A stretch of DNA of 28,250 bases from CAZGSG01 sp964528095. GTDB lineage: Bacteria; Bacteroidota; Bacteroidia; Chitinophagales; Chitinophagaceae. Both the position numbers and the translations under genes were made by a program. The notes below the pieces were generated by a model. That model was not told the DNA's origin, made no database searches, and worked only from the letters and a program-made list of their open reading frames with translations. Where the stretch lies: assembly GCA_964528095.1 (NCBI GenBank), contig CAZGSG010000033.1, positions 1-28,250 of the forward strand, in the 5' to 3' direction. Shown here in pieces: positions 8,147-15,600 of the stretch. Positions within the stretch are counted from its first letter, which is position 1; every line of letters begins with the position of its first letter.

Positions 8147-8875
8147 TTATCCGGTTAATTGTTGTTGTTCCTGTACTGGCATTACAGCTCTTACAGGTAT
8201 ATACCTGAATCCTCCTGCCGCCCATTCTATCTGCCAGCTGCCGGGGCGACCATTGCGGATTTTTAATAGCTCTACATTCCATCGTGGAAAACCAATGCCT
8301 GGCAGATCATCTACTGTTATACCTGGCAGGGGGTTGATCTGCCAGCGGCTGATACAGGCAGTGGTCACCAGTTTGCGCGGGTTCTTTCGAATGATGAAAC
8401 CGGTCACGCCGCTTTTTTCTACTGCCAGTTGCAATCTCCTGCTTTCAGTAAAGTTGAGTTCCTGCAACTCTCCTACCACCCCGGCAAGACCCTTGCATTT
8501 GAGCGCCTCTTCCATCACCCATATCACATCTTTTTCTTTTTGCAAATCGATAAAGATGAATTGGCTGGGATTGAGTGCAAAAGATTGTAGTGCTATAGGA
8601 AAGATGCTTCTCGAGGCACTGATATAAATCGTGGCGCCGCTCTGTTGTGTAAGTTTTGCCAGCAATCCTGCTATAAAAGCCGCGGTAGCCGCACTCTGTT
8701 CGCGGTTAGTAGTAATGAATTCATGCACAGCGGCAACGGGGAAACAATGATTGGGAAATGCATGGGTGATGGGACCCAGTTTGAAAGAATTGGGTTTGGA
8801 GTTGGTCTTATAGCCGAGAAGTGGAAGGATTTGCTGTTGGAGCTGGGCGATAATATGGGGTTTGGAGGAGAGCAT
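8147..8875 (-). CDS. imuA: ImuA, RecA-like mutasome accessory protein
   Basis: ATG at 8875 gives 242 residues (MLSSKPHIIAQLQQQ...). A TTG at 8884 would add three residues and is less likely. The protein shows the ImuA pattern: the AVHEF motif (VAAVHEFI) after a short N-terminal region, a degenerate RecA-type core with no proper Walker A (AAFIAGLLAKL), a strand TIYISAS, FIFIDLQKEKDVIWVMEEALKC, and the conserved end GRPGSWQIEWAAGGFRY. ImuA is needed for damage-induced mutagenesis with ImuB and DnaE2 and interacts with RecA in better-studied bacteria. It is the first gene of the operon. Two palindromes lie 14-52 nt upstream of the ATG and probably regulate the cassette. Confidence 0.93.
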   Translation of the reverse strand: MLSSKPHIIAQLQQQILPLLGYKTNSKPNSFKLGPITHAFPNHCFPVAAVHEFITTNREQSAATAAFIAGLLAKLTQQSGATIYISASRSIFPIALQSFALNPSQFIFIDLQKEKDVIWVMEEALKCKGLAGVVGELQELNFTESRRLQLAVEKSGVTGFIIRKNPRKLVTTACISRWQINPLPGITVDDLPGIGFPRWNVELLKIRNGRPGSWQIEWAAGGFRYIPVRAVMPVQEQQQLTG

Positions 8876-8884
8876 TCGCGGCAA

Positions 8885-9122
8885 TAATACTAAATATATT
8901 AGTATTACTGATGCTAAATATGTTAGCTACTGATTATCAGTGGTATTGAGGGATGTTGTTGAGAATAGTGTTATTGGTGGAAGGAGAAGTGTGGGTTAAT
9001 GGAAATGATTTACGACCTGAATTGTATCCTGTCAGGCATAACTATAAATCGGCCGCAACTTTTGAACAGTACCTATGATTCGATAATCCTCTATCCTTCG
9101 AACGTAGATAATACATACTAAA
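8885..9122. other. Upstream region of imuA (non-coding)
   Basis: The gap between imuA and the large surface-protein gene is about 320 bp in all. The imuA-proximal end holds the three dyads described separately. The rest, 8942-9122, has no credible coding frame and no structure that I can support. No lexA-like regulator gene lies next to the cassette here. Confidence 0.5.
8889..8927 (-). promoter_or_regulatory. Tandem palindromic operator candidate of the imuA-imuB-dnaE2 operon
   Basis: Two 15-bp palindromes on the plus strand, ACTAAATATATTAGT (8889-8903) and GCTAAATATGTTAGC (8913-8927), share the form nCTAA-N5-TTAGn. They start 24 bp apart. The outermost base pair differs between the two boxes (A:T versus G:C) but stays complementary in each, which argues for a dimeric repressor site. 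Read on the minus strand, the box nearest the gene contains TATATTTA, a 7/8 match to the Bacteroidota -7 element TAnnTTTG. This would put the transcription start ~10 nt before the ATG. The distal box overlaps the expected -33 position. A third dyad, ACTGATTATCAGT, follows at 8929-8941. Repression by a LexA-like protein is an inference from the operon's role. Confidence 0.6.
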
Positions 9123-9155
9123 AACCGGGTAGTATTTTAATACTCCTACCCGGTT
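9123..9155 (-). terminator. Strong intrinsic terminator of the T9SS surface-protein gene
   Basis: AACCGGGTAG (9123-9132) pairs perfectly with CTACCCGGTT (9146-9155). The loop region can add about five further pairs with one bulged C. On the minus strand the stem is followed by TTTTTAG. It lies ~50 nt downstream of the stop at 9207 and separates that gene from the imuA operon. Confidence 0.8.
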
Positions 9156-9206
9156 CTGATTATTTATTATATAATGTATTTAATAGCGCTTTACTTTCAG
9201 CATCAA

Positions 9207-12200
9207 TTAATTTATAACCAGTTTACTCGTTTCAATCATGCCTGTTTTTATGTTGGTGATTTTAACAGCATATATACCCGGAACTAATTTTGTAAGCGGT
9301 GATAAAATATTGTTGCCATTTGCCAGGAATGAAGAATATACGACCTGACCGGAGCTATTATAAACAGTAGCTTTTGCTCCCTGGGTATATCCCTGCAATT
9401 TCACCTGAATTAAATTGTTTTTAGTGGCCGGATTAGGATATATGAACACGCTCTGTTGATTGGTAGCAAAATCCACCAGCCGAATATCAGAATACGCGAT
9501 ATTACCATCCATATCAATTATTCTCAGGCGATAATAGTTTCTACCCTGCATTGGTTGATAGTCCTTATGATTATAGGTCTTACGACCGGTAGCCGGAACT
9601 GTTGCTATTGTTTCAAAATTTATTGCATCATTGCTACGCAATACCTCATAGCTGGTTATATGCTCTTCAACACCCACCTGCCAGTTGAGATTGGCTATCG
9701 TATTATCTGTTATTTTACTGGCAGAAAAATCATGAATTTTTACAGGTAGCACCGCCGAGTTACCTGCATTACTGGCAAATCCGAATGTCGAAAAAGAACT
9801 GACTCCACTGTATTCAATATAATCCACTCCATCCTCCGTACCCGTTAACAGGTTTGTATACCAGGTACAGTTTTTTACTGTCTCTGGCGTTTGATCTGCA
9901 AGCATATTCGCCAGGCTGGAAGGATATTTAAACCATTTTGAACTTACTGCTGCATTCAATATCGTGTTCAGCAGTTCTGTAGAATCAATATAAAAACGGA
10001 CTTTCATTCCACCTCCCACAGGATAAGTACCGGCAGAAGGATCATTGATGGTTAAGCTACGGCCCATTATATGCGTTGTGTTTGTTCCATCCGTTACCTC
10101 ATGAACTGCTGGCTGGTAGTTTACCTGTCCAGTAAAATTATCAAGAACAGCAGCGGTACCGTTGCCGTTTCTATTTATCGCAAAGATCCTCCTGGTACCA
10201 TTATTCAGCCCCTGCGTTCCATCAGCATACCAGTATCTCCATCCTAATTCTTCGCAGGTAGTGTTAGATACACTTGCTGTATTGACTACCGGAAGATCAG
10301 CTACTCCTTCCGCACCATTCTCTATACGTGCAAATGTAAAGAAGGAAGTGCCTGCCGGAAATTTAACCGCGCATGTATAAACGCCACCGCTTAAGATCAG
10401 ATTGGTTGTTGCAGATATAATAGTGGTAAACCCCGCGTCGGTAGCCACAACAAGTCGCAGTTTCTGACAACCAGTCGCCACCGCATTACCGGTTGTACCC
10501 AGCATCGTTTGTGGTATAGTAATCTGTACCTGTTGAGATAAGTTGGTATTTTGTAAACGCCAGATACGGTTCATTCTAAGATTAAGGCTACTGCCATCAT
10601 ATAAAAATGCGGTACTGGCCGTTGCCAATGAAGTAGTGATCCCATTATCACCCCATACCTGGTAGGTATTGTCCTTTGCGAATACACCCGCGTTAGCGGC
10701 GTTGCTGGCGGCAAGTGTACCGAGGGCCATGACTACCTGGCCATTTGTATTGGCATTTACGCTGGTGCTTTGTTTTTGATTCAGGCCTTCGAGGTCATCG
10801 CGCCCGATACCGGCCACATTATTTTGAAAAGTACTTGCCGCTGTAGACCATATTGTACTTCCTGCCGTATTTACATAATCAACAGGCGATGCCATCGTAC
10901 CAAGTGTAACGCCATTTTTCAACGCCAGGTAACTATTGACCCTGCTTGCTTCAGCGGCACTCAGCGATTTTTTATACCAGGCCAGTTCCATGATATCACC
11001 GGGGAAAGGTGTGGGCGTATCCCATCCACTGGCATTTCCTATCAGAAAATATTGCCCAAGGATATGAAAGTATTCCCCTGCTGCGATTGTAAAATTCTGC
11101 CCTACTCCATCTAATGCAAGGTTTAAGGTCCCGCCATTCGTTACGGGACTTGCCTGTGCCGCATTGTATGCAATAATTGAGCTTTTGTTGGTAGTGATAT
11201 TCGGTGTTGCCGTGAACGGGTAAGCTCCTTCGTAAAATTTATAGAAATATGGTTTGCCTGCCGACACGGCAAATCCTGGCTCCGACGCGAAATAAGCATC
11301 GTTATCAATACCAGCTATTTTACCTGTGCCGGCGCTTGTTGGTCTTACTGCAGAGAAAAAACTATAGGAAGTACGGGTAGGAACTCCATAGGAGTTATCC
11401 GTTGGCGTAAAGGAAGGATTAATATCCCTGAAATAATTACCACCTGTTCCACCTGTAAATCCTGTATAATAAGGATGATAGTTATGCGCGGCATTAGCGG
11501 CGGCCAGCGTTGGCCCTGCTCCGTTAATTTCAATCGCGTTATGATTAATTGAATTATCCGGCCAGGCAGCGCCGGCAGTAGCATTGTCTGTTTTTGACCA
11601 GAATACTAGTTGATCGCTTACTCCACCCGGGGACGTTATGTATGCGGCGATGGACATGTACTCCCCATTATTTATTACCACTCCATTGACAGTACCATTG
11701 GTTACTTTATAAAGACGTGTATTGGCCGGAGTAAATACCGCATCTGAACTAACCATTATATAAACAGTAGTAGCAGGATCATTACCAAATCCGAATTTAT
11801 TGGTATTGATACTTACCGTCCAGGCGGGCTGTGTACTTGTTTGTGATCTCCAGATACGGTTGCTTCTAAAGTTAAGGATGCCCGTGCTGGCACCATTACT
11901 AAATGCAGTACCGGTGGGATAAATACCGTAAGTAGTATAACCGGTAAGATTATTATCTCCCAGCATCAGAAAGCTATGGTCAGCATTTATGGAATTAACA
12001 TTCTGGCTGTTTAATGCAGCCAGTGTATTGCCCAGGTAAACCGATATGGACGAATCGCCCATTGAGTAGGTCTGTTTTTGATACAGATTGGAATTATCAT
12101 CCCTGCCAAGTCCAAAAATATTATTTTGATACCCGGTATTGCTGGTACCTGTCCAGCATTGGGTTGTGTTATCACTTGCTATATAGTTCGCCTGACCCGT

Positions 12201-12962
12201 AGGATCAAGTGAAATACCATATTTGATAGCCAGGTAGCTTTGCAGCCGCTGTACATCATTCGCGCTCATTGTTACGCCCGGCCCTCCATAGATAATCACC
12301 TCCTGTATATCACCATTCAAATAATCGGTACCCGCATCACTGCCGATCGAATAAAAATTGTACGGCACGCCCGGATAGTTCAGCGAATAGGCCGTGTTGG
12401 CAAAACTGGCTGGTGTACCGTTCCAGATAACAGTTTGATTGCCTGTTTTAGGCATTAAACTCGCCGATAGCCCATACCTGATATTTTTTGTTGTATTGTT
12501 TTTTTCAACAGCACCGGTACGGCAACTCACTTGTTGATTGAACCAGTCCGAATGATTATTGTCCACATAAAACGAGGCAACAGACTGCCAGGCAGTTGCT
12601 CCCGCCCCGTTTATACGGGAAACGGAGAAAACATGAAACGCGTCTGTTGAATTAAAATACTGACTTGCCGGATTGATATCATCACCCCCATCAAATGTCA
12701 ATGCCGGATTATAGTTGATCAGGTAATTACTTCCGGCACCTGCATACCTGGGTTGTTTTGCGGAAGTTGCCTGTGCGTGATGTAAGTTGTTGCCTGATTG
12801 ATCGTTCCATGCAGTGACCAGTGCACCATTAACAGTTGTACTTGTACCGGCATCCGCCTTTAGCCAGACCTTTAATCCGGAACTGATACCTCCGGGGGAT
12901 TGAGCATTGACAGAAAAAAATACGCATAGTAAGGACGTAGTAAGCAGAAAGAAAAGTTTCAT
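9207..12962 (-). CDS. Large T9SS-secreted surface protein with two duplicated LamG-like modules
   Basis: 1251 residues. Signal peptide at residues 1-20 (MKLFFLLTTSLLCVFFSVNA). Two long modules follow (~22-440 and ~445-870). Each begins with a concanavalin/LamG-like segment (GLKVWLKADAG in the first, DQLVFWSKTDN in the second). Each continues through a signature like the first copy's RLQSYLAIKYGISLD or the second copy's RVNSYLALKNGVTLG, then a GLGRDD or GIGRDD motif and an N-R-I-W-R segment. This is the arrangement of Bacteroidota DUF8202-type adhesin-like proteins. Later come an FN3-like stretch (~1085-1160, ITSYEVLRSNDAINFETIATV) and a type A T9SS sorting domain (~1168-1251) with IYPNPA and a PGIYAVKI strand. 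It is therefore exported through the outer membrane and anchored or released there. Role probably adhesion or glycan binding; no catalytic motif is visible. Confidence 0.88.
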   Translation of the reverse strand: MKLFFLLTTSLLCVFFSVNAQSPGGISSGLKVWLKADAGTSTTVNGALVTAWNDQSGNNLHHAQATSAKQPRYAGAGSNYLINYNPALTFDGGDDINPASQYFNSTDAFHVFSVSRINGAGATAWQSVASFYVDNNHSDWFNQQVSCRTGAVEKNNTTKNIRYGLSASLMPKTGNQTVIWNGTPASFANTAYSLNYPGVPYNFYSIGSDAGTDYLNGDIQEVIIYGGPGVTMSANDVQRLQSYLAIKYGISLDPTGQANYIASDNTTQCWTGTSNTGYQNNIFGLGRDDNSNLYQKQTYSMGDSSISVYLGNTLAALNSQNVNSINADHSFLMLGDNNLTGYTTYGIYPTGTAFSNGASTGILNFRSNRIWRSQTSTQPAWTVSINTNKFGFGNDPATTVYIMVSSDAVFTPANTRLYKVTNGTVNGVVINNGEYMSIAAYITSPGGVSDQLVFWSKTDNATAGAAWPDNSINHNAIEINGAGPTLAAANAAHNYHPYYTGFTGGTGGNYFRDINPSFTPTDNSYGVPTRTSYSFFSAVRPTSAGTGKIAGIDNDAYFASEPGFAVSAGKPYFYKFYEGAYPFTATPNITTNKSSIIAYNAAQASPVTNGGTLNLALDGVGQNFTIAAGEYFHILGQYFLIGNASGWDTPTPFPGDIMELAWYKKSLSAAEASRVNSYLALKNGVTLGTMASPVDYVNTAGSTIWSTAASTFQNNVAGIGRDDLEGLNQKQSTSVNANTNGQVVMALGTLAASNAANAGVFAKDNTYQVWGDNGITTSLATASTAFLYDGSSLNLRMNRIWRLQNTNLSQQVQITIPQTMLGTTGNAVATGCQKLRLVVATDAGFTTIISATTNLILSGGVYTCAVKFPAGTSFFTFARIENGAEGVADLPVVNTASVSNTTCEELGWRYWYADGTQGLNNGTRRIFAINRNGNGTAAVLDNFTGQVNYQPAVHEVTDGTNTTHIMGRSLTINDPSAGTYPVGGGMKVRFYIDSTELLNTILNAAVSSKWFKYPSSLANMLADQTPETVKNCTWYTNLLTGTEDGVDYIEYSGVSSFSTFGFASNAGNSAVLPVKIHDFSASKITDNTIANLNWQVGVEEHITSYEVLRSNDAINFETIATVPATGRKTYNHKDYQPMQGRNYYRLRIIDMDGNIAYSDIRLVDFATNQQSVFIYPNPATKNNLIQVKLQGYTQGAKATVYNSSGQVVYSSFLANGNNILSPLTKLVPGIYAVKITNIKTGMIETSKLVIN

Positions 12963-12977
12963 AGTAGTACGATTTAA

Positions 12978-13005
12978 CCTGGAGTATCAATTGATATGAC
13001 CCAGG
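12978..13005 (-). promoter_or_regulatory. Palindrome in the leader of the T9SS surface-protein gene
   Basis: The 12-bp perfect palindrome TATCAATTGATA (12985-12996) is enclosed by CCTGG (12978-12982) and CCAGG (13001-13005). It forms a two-part stem ending ~15 nt upstream of the ATG at 12962. It could be an operator or a leader hairpin that affects translation. No factor is known from the sequence. Confidence 0.4.
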
Positions 13006-13208
13006 CACTCTGGATGATTTTTCAGAATGGTATAGATTAAATAAATTTTGCAACTTTAAATTATAGAAATAATTTTTACTTTCTTTCATGTTTTATTCTA
13101 AATAATAAAATAAATCGAAGTGATAAGTGTTTCAACTTATTCTCACTAAGGCGTTCCACTTTGTAACCCAGGCATTGTTGATTTGATAAGGTAAATGAAG
13201 GAGTTTTA

Positions 13209-13249
13209 TAATAAATAATAGAGACGCATTGCGTCTCTATTATTTATTA
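13209..13249. repeat. Perfect 41-bp inverted repeat
   Basis: Arms 13209-13228 and 13230-13249 are perfect reverse complements around a single T. The core is GAGACGCA/TGCGTCTC and the outer half is AT-rich. It lies ~100 nt downstream of the TlpA-like gene's stop, so it could act as a terminator for that operon, although the T-run is only part of the stem. GAGACGC-type palindromes are common as dispersed intergenic elements in several bacterial groups, so a repeat family is possible. Confidence 0.6.
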
Positions 13250-13350
13250 GTCCGTTAACTGCAACAGTGTTATGAGCAATTATCCATAGCAGGATGAGAA
13301 TGTATTGCTTGTACTATCCTATTGAAGAATGTATGTACTGTTGTAAAAAG

Positions 13351-14808
13351 CTAAAGTACTTTCTCTAAATGTGAAATGGCCGTTTGCAGGGCATTGGCTT
13401 CCGAAGGTCTTGGAGCATTTGTTGTATAGATTTTTCCATTTTTACCAGTAAGCAGGTAAGAAGGAAACCCATTGAGCTTGTAAGTACCCATAAATAGCTT
13501 TGTGGCGTCTTCATCAAAGAAATAATTTTCTCCCTCTATATTTTTTTCCTTTATCATTTTTTTCCATTTTCCCATGGTAGACTGAAGACAGAGATTAACA
13601 AATACGATATCCCTGCCTTTATAGGATTGATGTAACGCTGGAACATTTTTTAATTCTTCAAGACAGGGCACGCACCAGGTGGCATATACGTCGATGTATA
13701 AAATCTTACCGGGATATTTTTTTGCCAGGAAATTGAATACATCCGTCGGCGGAATTGCTTCAACCAGCGTATCAGCATTTAAATAACTGATCCCTTCAAC
13801 CACTGTATATGGAAAATCCGTTCGTTGTACAAGAGCGGTTACCTGTTTTAGATAATCATAAGCCCTGGCTTGTGTAAAATATTTCCGGGTATCTCCCAGG
13901 GAATCAAGCAATGCCGGCATTTTACGGGTAAAGGACGAGATAAAGTGGTGTAGCATATAGTCACGACATATTCCAGCAGGTTCTTTTAGCAGTACCGCAA
14001 TTCCCTTTTTTATACCGTCCGCTTTTCTTCCCTGCATTAATGCCGCCCGTATAGAAGGTTCAGCATAAGTGATGCGGCTGGCATAAGCGCTAAGGTGATA
14101 GGGAAACATCATGGTCTGGAAATTAGCAGGATCATGGATCATAAAAAAAGGGTCCGCGAATAAGCTCGCACGTGCTCTTTTCTCCTGCATTGATATACTA
14201 TCAATGTTAAGATAATCTGACATCCAGTTGCCTATTGAGTATTTAATATCTCGTTCCGCCCATTGTACAACTTCCGGAGCCAGGGCATTTTCCGCAGCAT
14301 ATTTTCTTAATATGCCCATCTGTCTTTCGTAGTCCTTTTTTATTGCATCCAGCATGGCTGCTGGTGTTAATGAATAATCATAATCCAGTGAAGGTATTTT
14401 GCTCAAATAAGAATGACATTTATTCACCTGGTTGCTAACAACGGCATGATCACCACCAATAGTAACCCATTCAAAGTCGGGCTTGTCCAGTAAGGATGCA
14501 TCAATCGTCAACTGTACTGAATCACCCGGATGCACATACAGGTTGATAAAACTACCATTATATTGTATCGTCATATTCTGCACAAAAAGCATTTCTTCTC
14601 TTACACAAAATTCATTGCGCTCATCCAGCTTTGCGCTTTGCGGACTGTTCTGAAAAGGATTTAAAAAATTAATCTTAAATACCCTGGGTGTTGTTGCAGT
14701 TACGTGCACAAGTTTGCATGTAATAACCACTTGTTTTGTTTTGACAGGTTCTGCGAAAGCACAGGGCATAAGAAGGACTGCCAGGATCAGTATTGATACT
14801 TGCTTCAT
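13351..14808 (-). CDS. TlpA-like periplasmic thioredoxin-fold protein
   Basis: 485 residues. Signal peptide at residues 1-19 (MKQVSILILAVLLMPCAFA). The N-terminal ~100 mature residues form a beta-rich region with YVHPGDSVQLTID, typical of the domain that precedes TlpA modules in Bacteroidota. A long helical linker (~130-330) follows. The C-terminal thioredoxin fold (~350-485) has ILYIDVYATWCVPCLEEL, with the redox pair C379 and C382, and a downstream GFPSYLL cis-Pro motif. It is expected to act as a thiol-disulfide reductase or sensor in the periplasm. It starts 35 nt after the LytTR regulator, so it is the third gene of the kinase-regulator operon. That arrangement suggests that its expression or activity is linked to the signal. 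The CxxC is complete, so activity is likely. Confidence 0.88.
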   Translation of the reverse strand: MKQVSILILAVLLMPCAFAEPVKTKQVVITCKLVHVTATTPRVFKINFLNPFQNSPQSAKLDERNEFCVREEMLFVQNMTIQYNGSFINLYVHPGDSVQLTIDASLLDKPDFEWVTIGGDHAVVSNQVNKCHSYLSKIPSLDYDYSLTPAAMLDAIKKDYERQMGILRKYAAENALAPEVVQWAERDIKYSIGNWMSDYLNIDSISMQEKRARASLFADPFFMIHDPANFQTMMFPYHLSAYASRITYAEPSIRAALMQGRKADGIKKGIAVLLKEPAGICRDYMLHHFISSFTRKMPALLDSLGDTRKYFTQARAYDYLKQVTALVQRTDFPYTVVEGISYLNADTLVEAIPPTDVFNFLAKKYPGKILYIDVYATWCVPCLEELKNVPALHQSYKGRDIVFVNLCLQSTMGKWKKMIKEKNIEGENYFFDEDATKLFMGTYKLNGFPSYLLTGKNGKIYTTNAPRPSEANALQTAISHLEKVL

Positions 14809-14843
14809 ACTAGTTATTTAATTTGTTAAATTATGAATGAGTG

Positions 14844-15599
14844 TTAACTCATACTGTTTAGCGCTTTTTTTATTTTCTCCATGTTTTGCCTCGAAATCGG
14901 GATACGGGAAGCATCTTCCATTAGCAGCAGACCGCCGCTTTCTTTTAGCAGGCTTTTTACATATTGAAAATTGACAAGGTGAGACTGGTGTGTCCGGTAA
15001 AAATCGTAAGGTTTTAAAAGCTCTTCAAATTCCCTGAGCGTTTTACTTACAAGTACTTTATCACCATTCTGCATATAGAAACTGGTATAATTATCCGAGG
15101 CTTCACAGCGAATGATCTCGTTCACTTTTACATACCTTGTTTCCTGTAGCGTAGGCAATGCGATCTTTGGAGAATCTTTTTGCGATCTCTTCATATAATT
15201 CAACAGGTTACCAATACTCAGGTTTTCCTGCCGTGCTTTTACTTTAGTTTTTGCCTTTTCAACTGCCTGCTGCACCTCTGTAATGTCAATAGGCTTGAGC
15301 AGGTAATCCAGTGCGGAAAATTTAATAGCCTGTATGCCATAATGGTCAAATGCAGTTACAAAAATGACTTCAAATTTTACTACAGCTATGGCTTTGAGCA
15401 CATCGAACCCCGATTGCGTAGCTAATTGGATATCAAGAAAAACCAGGTCAGGATCAGTTTCCCCAATTGCCCTGATCCCTTTTTCAACATTCATGGCAGA
15501 TCCTACCAGTTTTGTCCCGGGACACCATTTTGCAAGAATGCCGGCAAGGTTTTCTATGTTATTAAATTCATCATCGATGATTACACAGCGGATTTCCAT
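14844..15599 (-). CDS. LytTR-family response regulator
   Basis: 251 residues. The receiver domain (1-~120) has the acidic pair D9-D10 (VIIDDE), the phosphorylation site D56 (DLVFLDIQL), a T/S switch in VTAFD (T82) and K102 in LLKPID. The C-terminal LytTR DNA-binding domain (~150-251) shows the usual RYVKVNEIIRCEASDNYTSFY, the DFYRTHQSHLVN motif and RIPISRQ. This class binds direct repeats upstream of target genes and works with LytS/YehU-type kinases. Its start is 1 nt after the kinase stop, so the pair is translationally coupled. No direct-repeat binding site could be assigned with confidence in the window. Confidence 0.94.
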   Translation of the reverse strand: MEIRCVIIDDEFNNIENLAGILAKWCPGTKLVGSAMNVEKGIRAIGETDPDLVFLDIQLATQSGFDVLKAIAVVKFEVIFVTAFDHYGIQAIKFSALDYLLKPIDITEVQQAVEKAKTKVKARQENLSIGNLLNYMKRSQKDSPKIALPTLQETRYVKVNEIIRCEASDNYTSFYMQNGDKVLVSKTLREFEELLKPYDFYRTHQSHLVNFQYVKSLLKESGGLLLMEDASRIPISRQNMEKIKKALNSMS

Positions 15600-15600
15600 A

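Larger units (their letters stand above)
12963..13350. other. Intergenic region with two palindromic elements, 388 bp
   Basis: AT-rich leader and promoter region of the T9SS surface-protein gene. It holds a hairpin at 12978-13005 and a perfect 41-bp inverted repeat at 13209-13249, both described separately. No credible coding frame is present. Confidence 0.55.
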
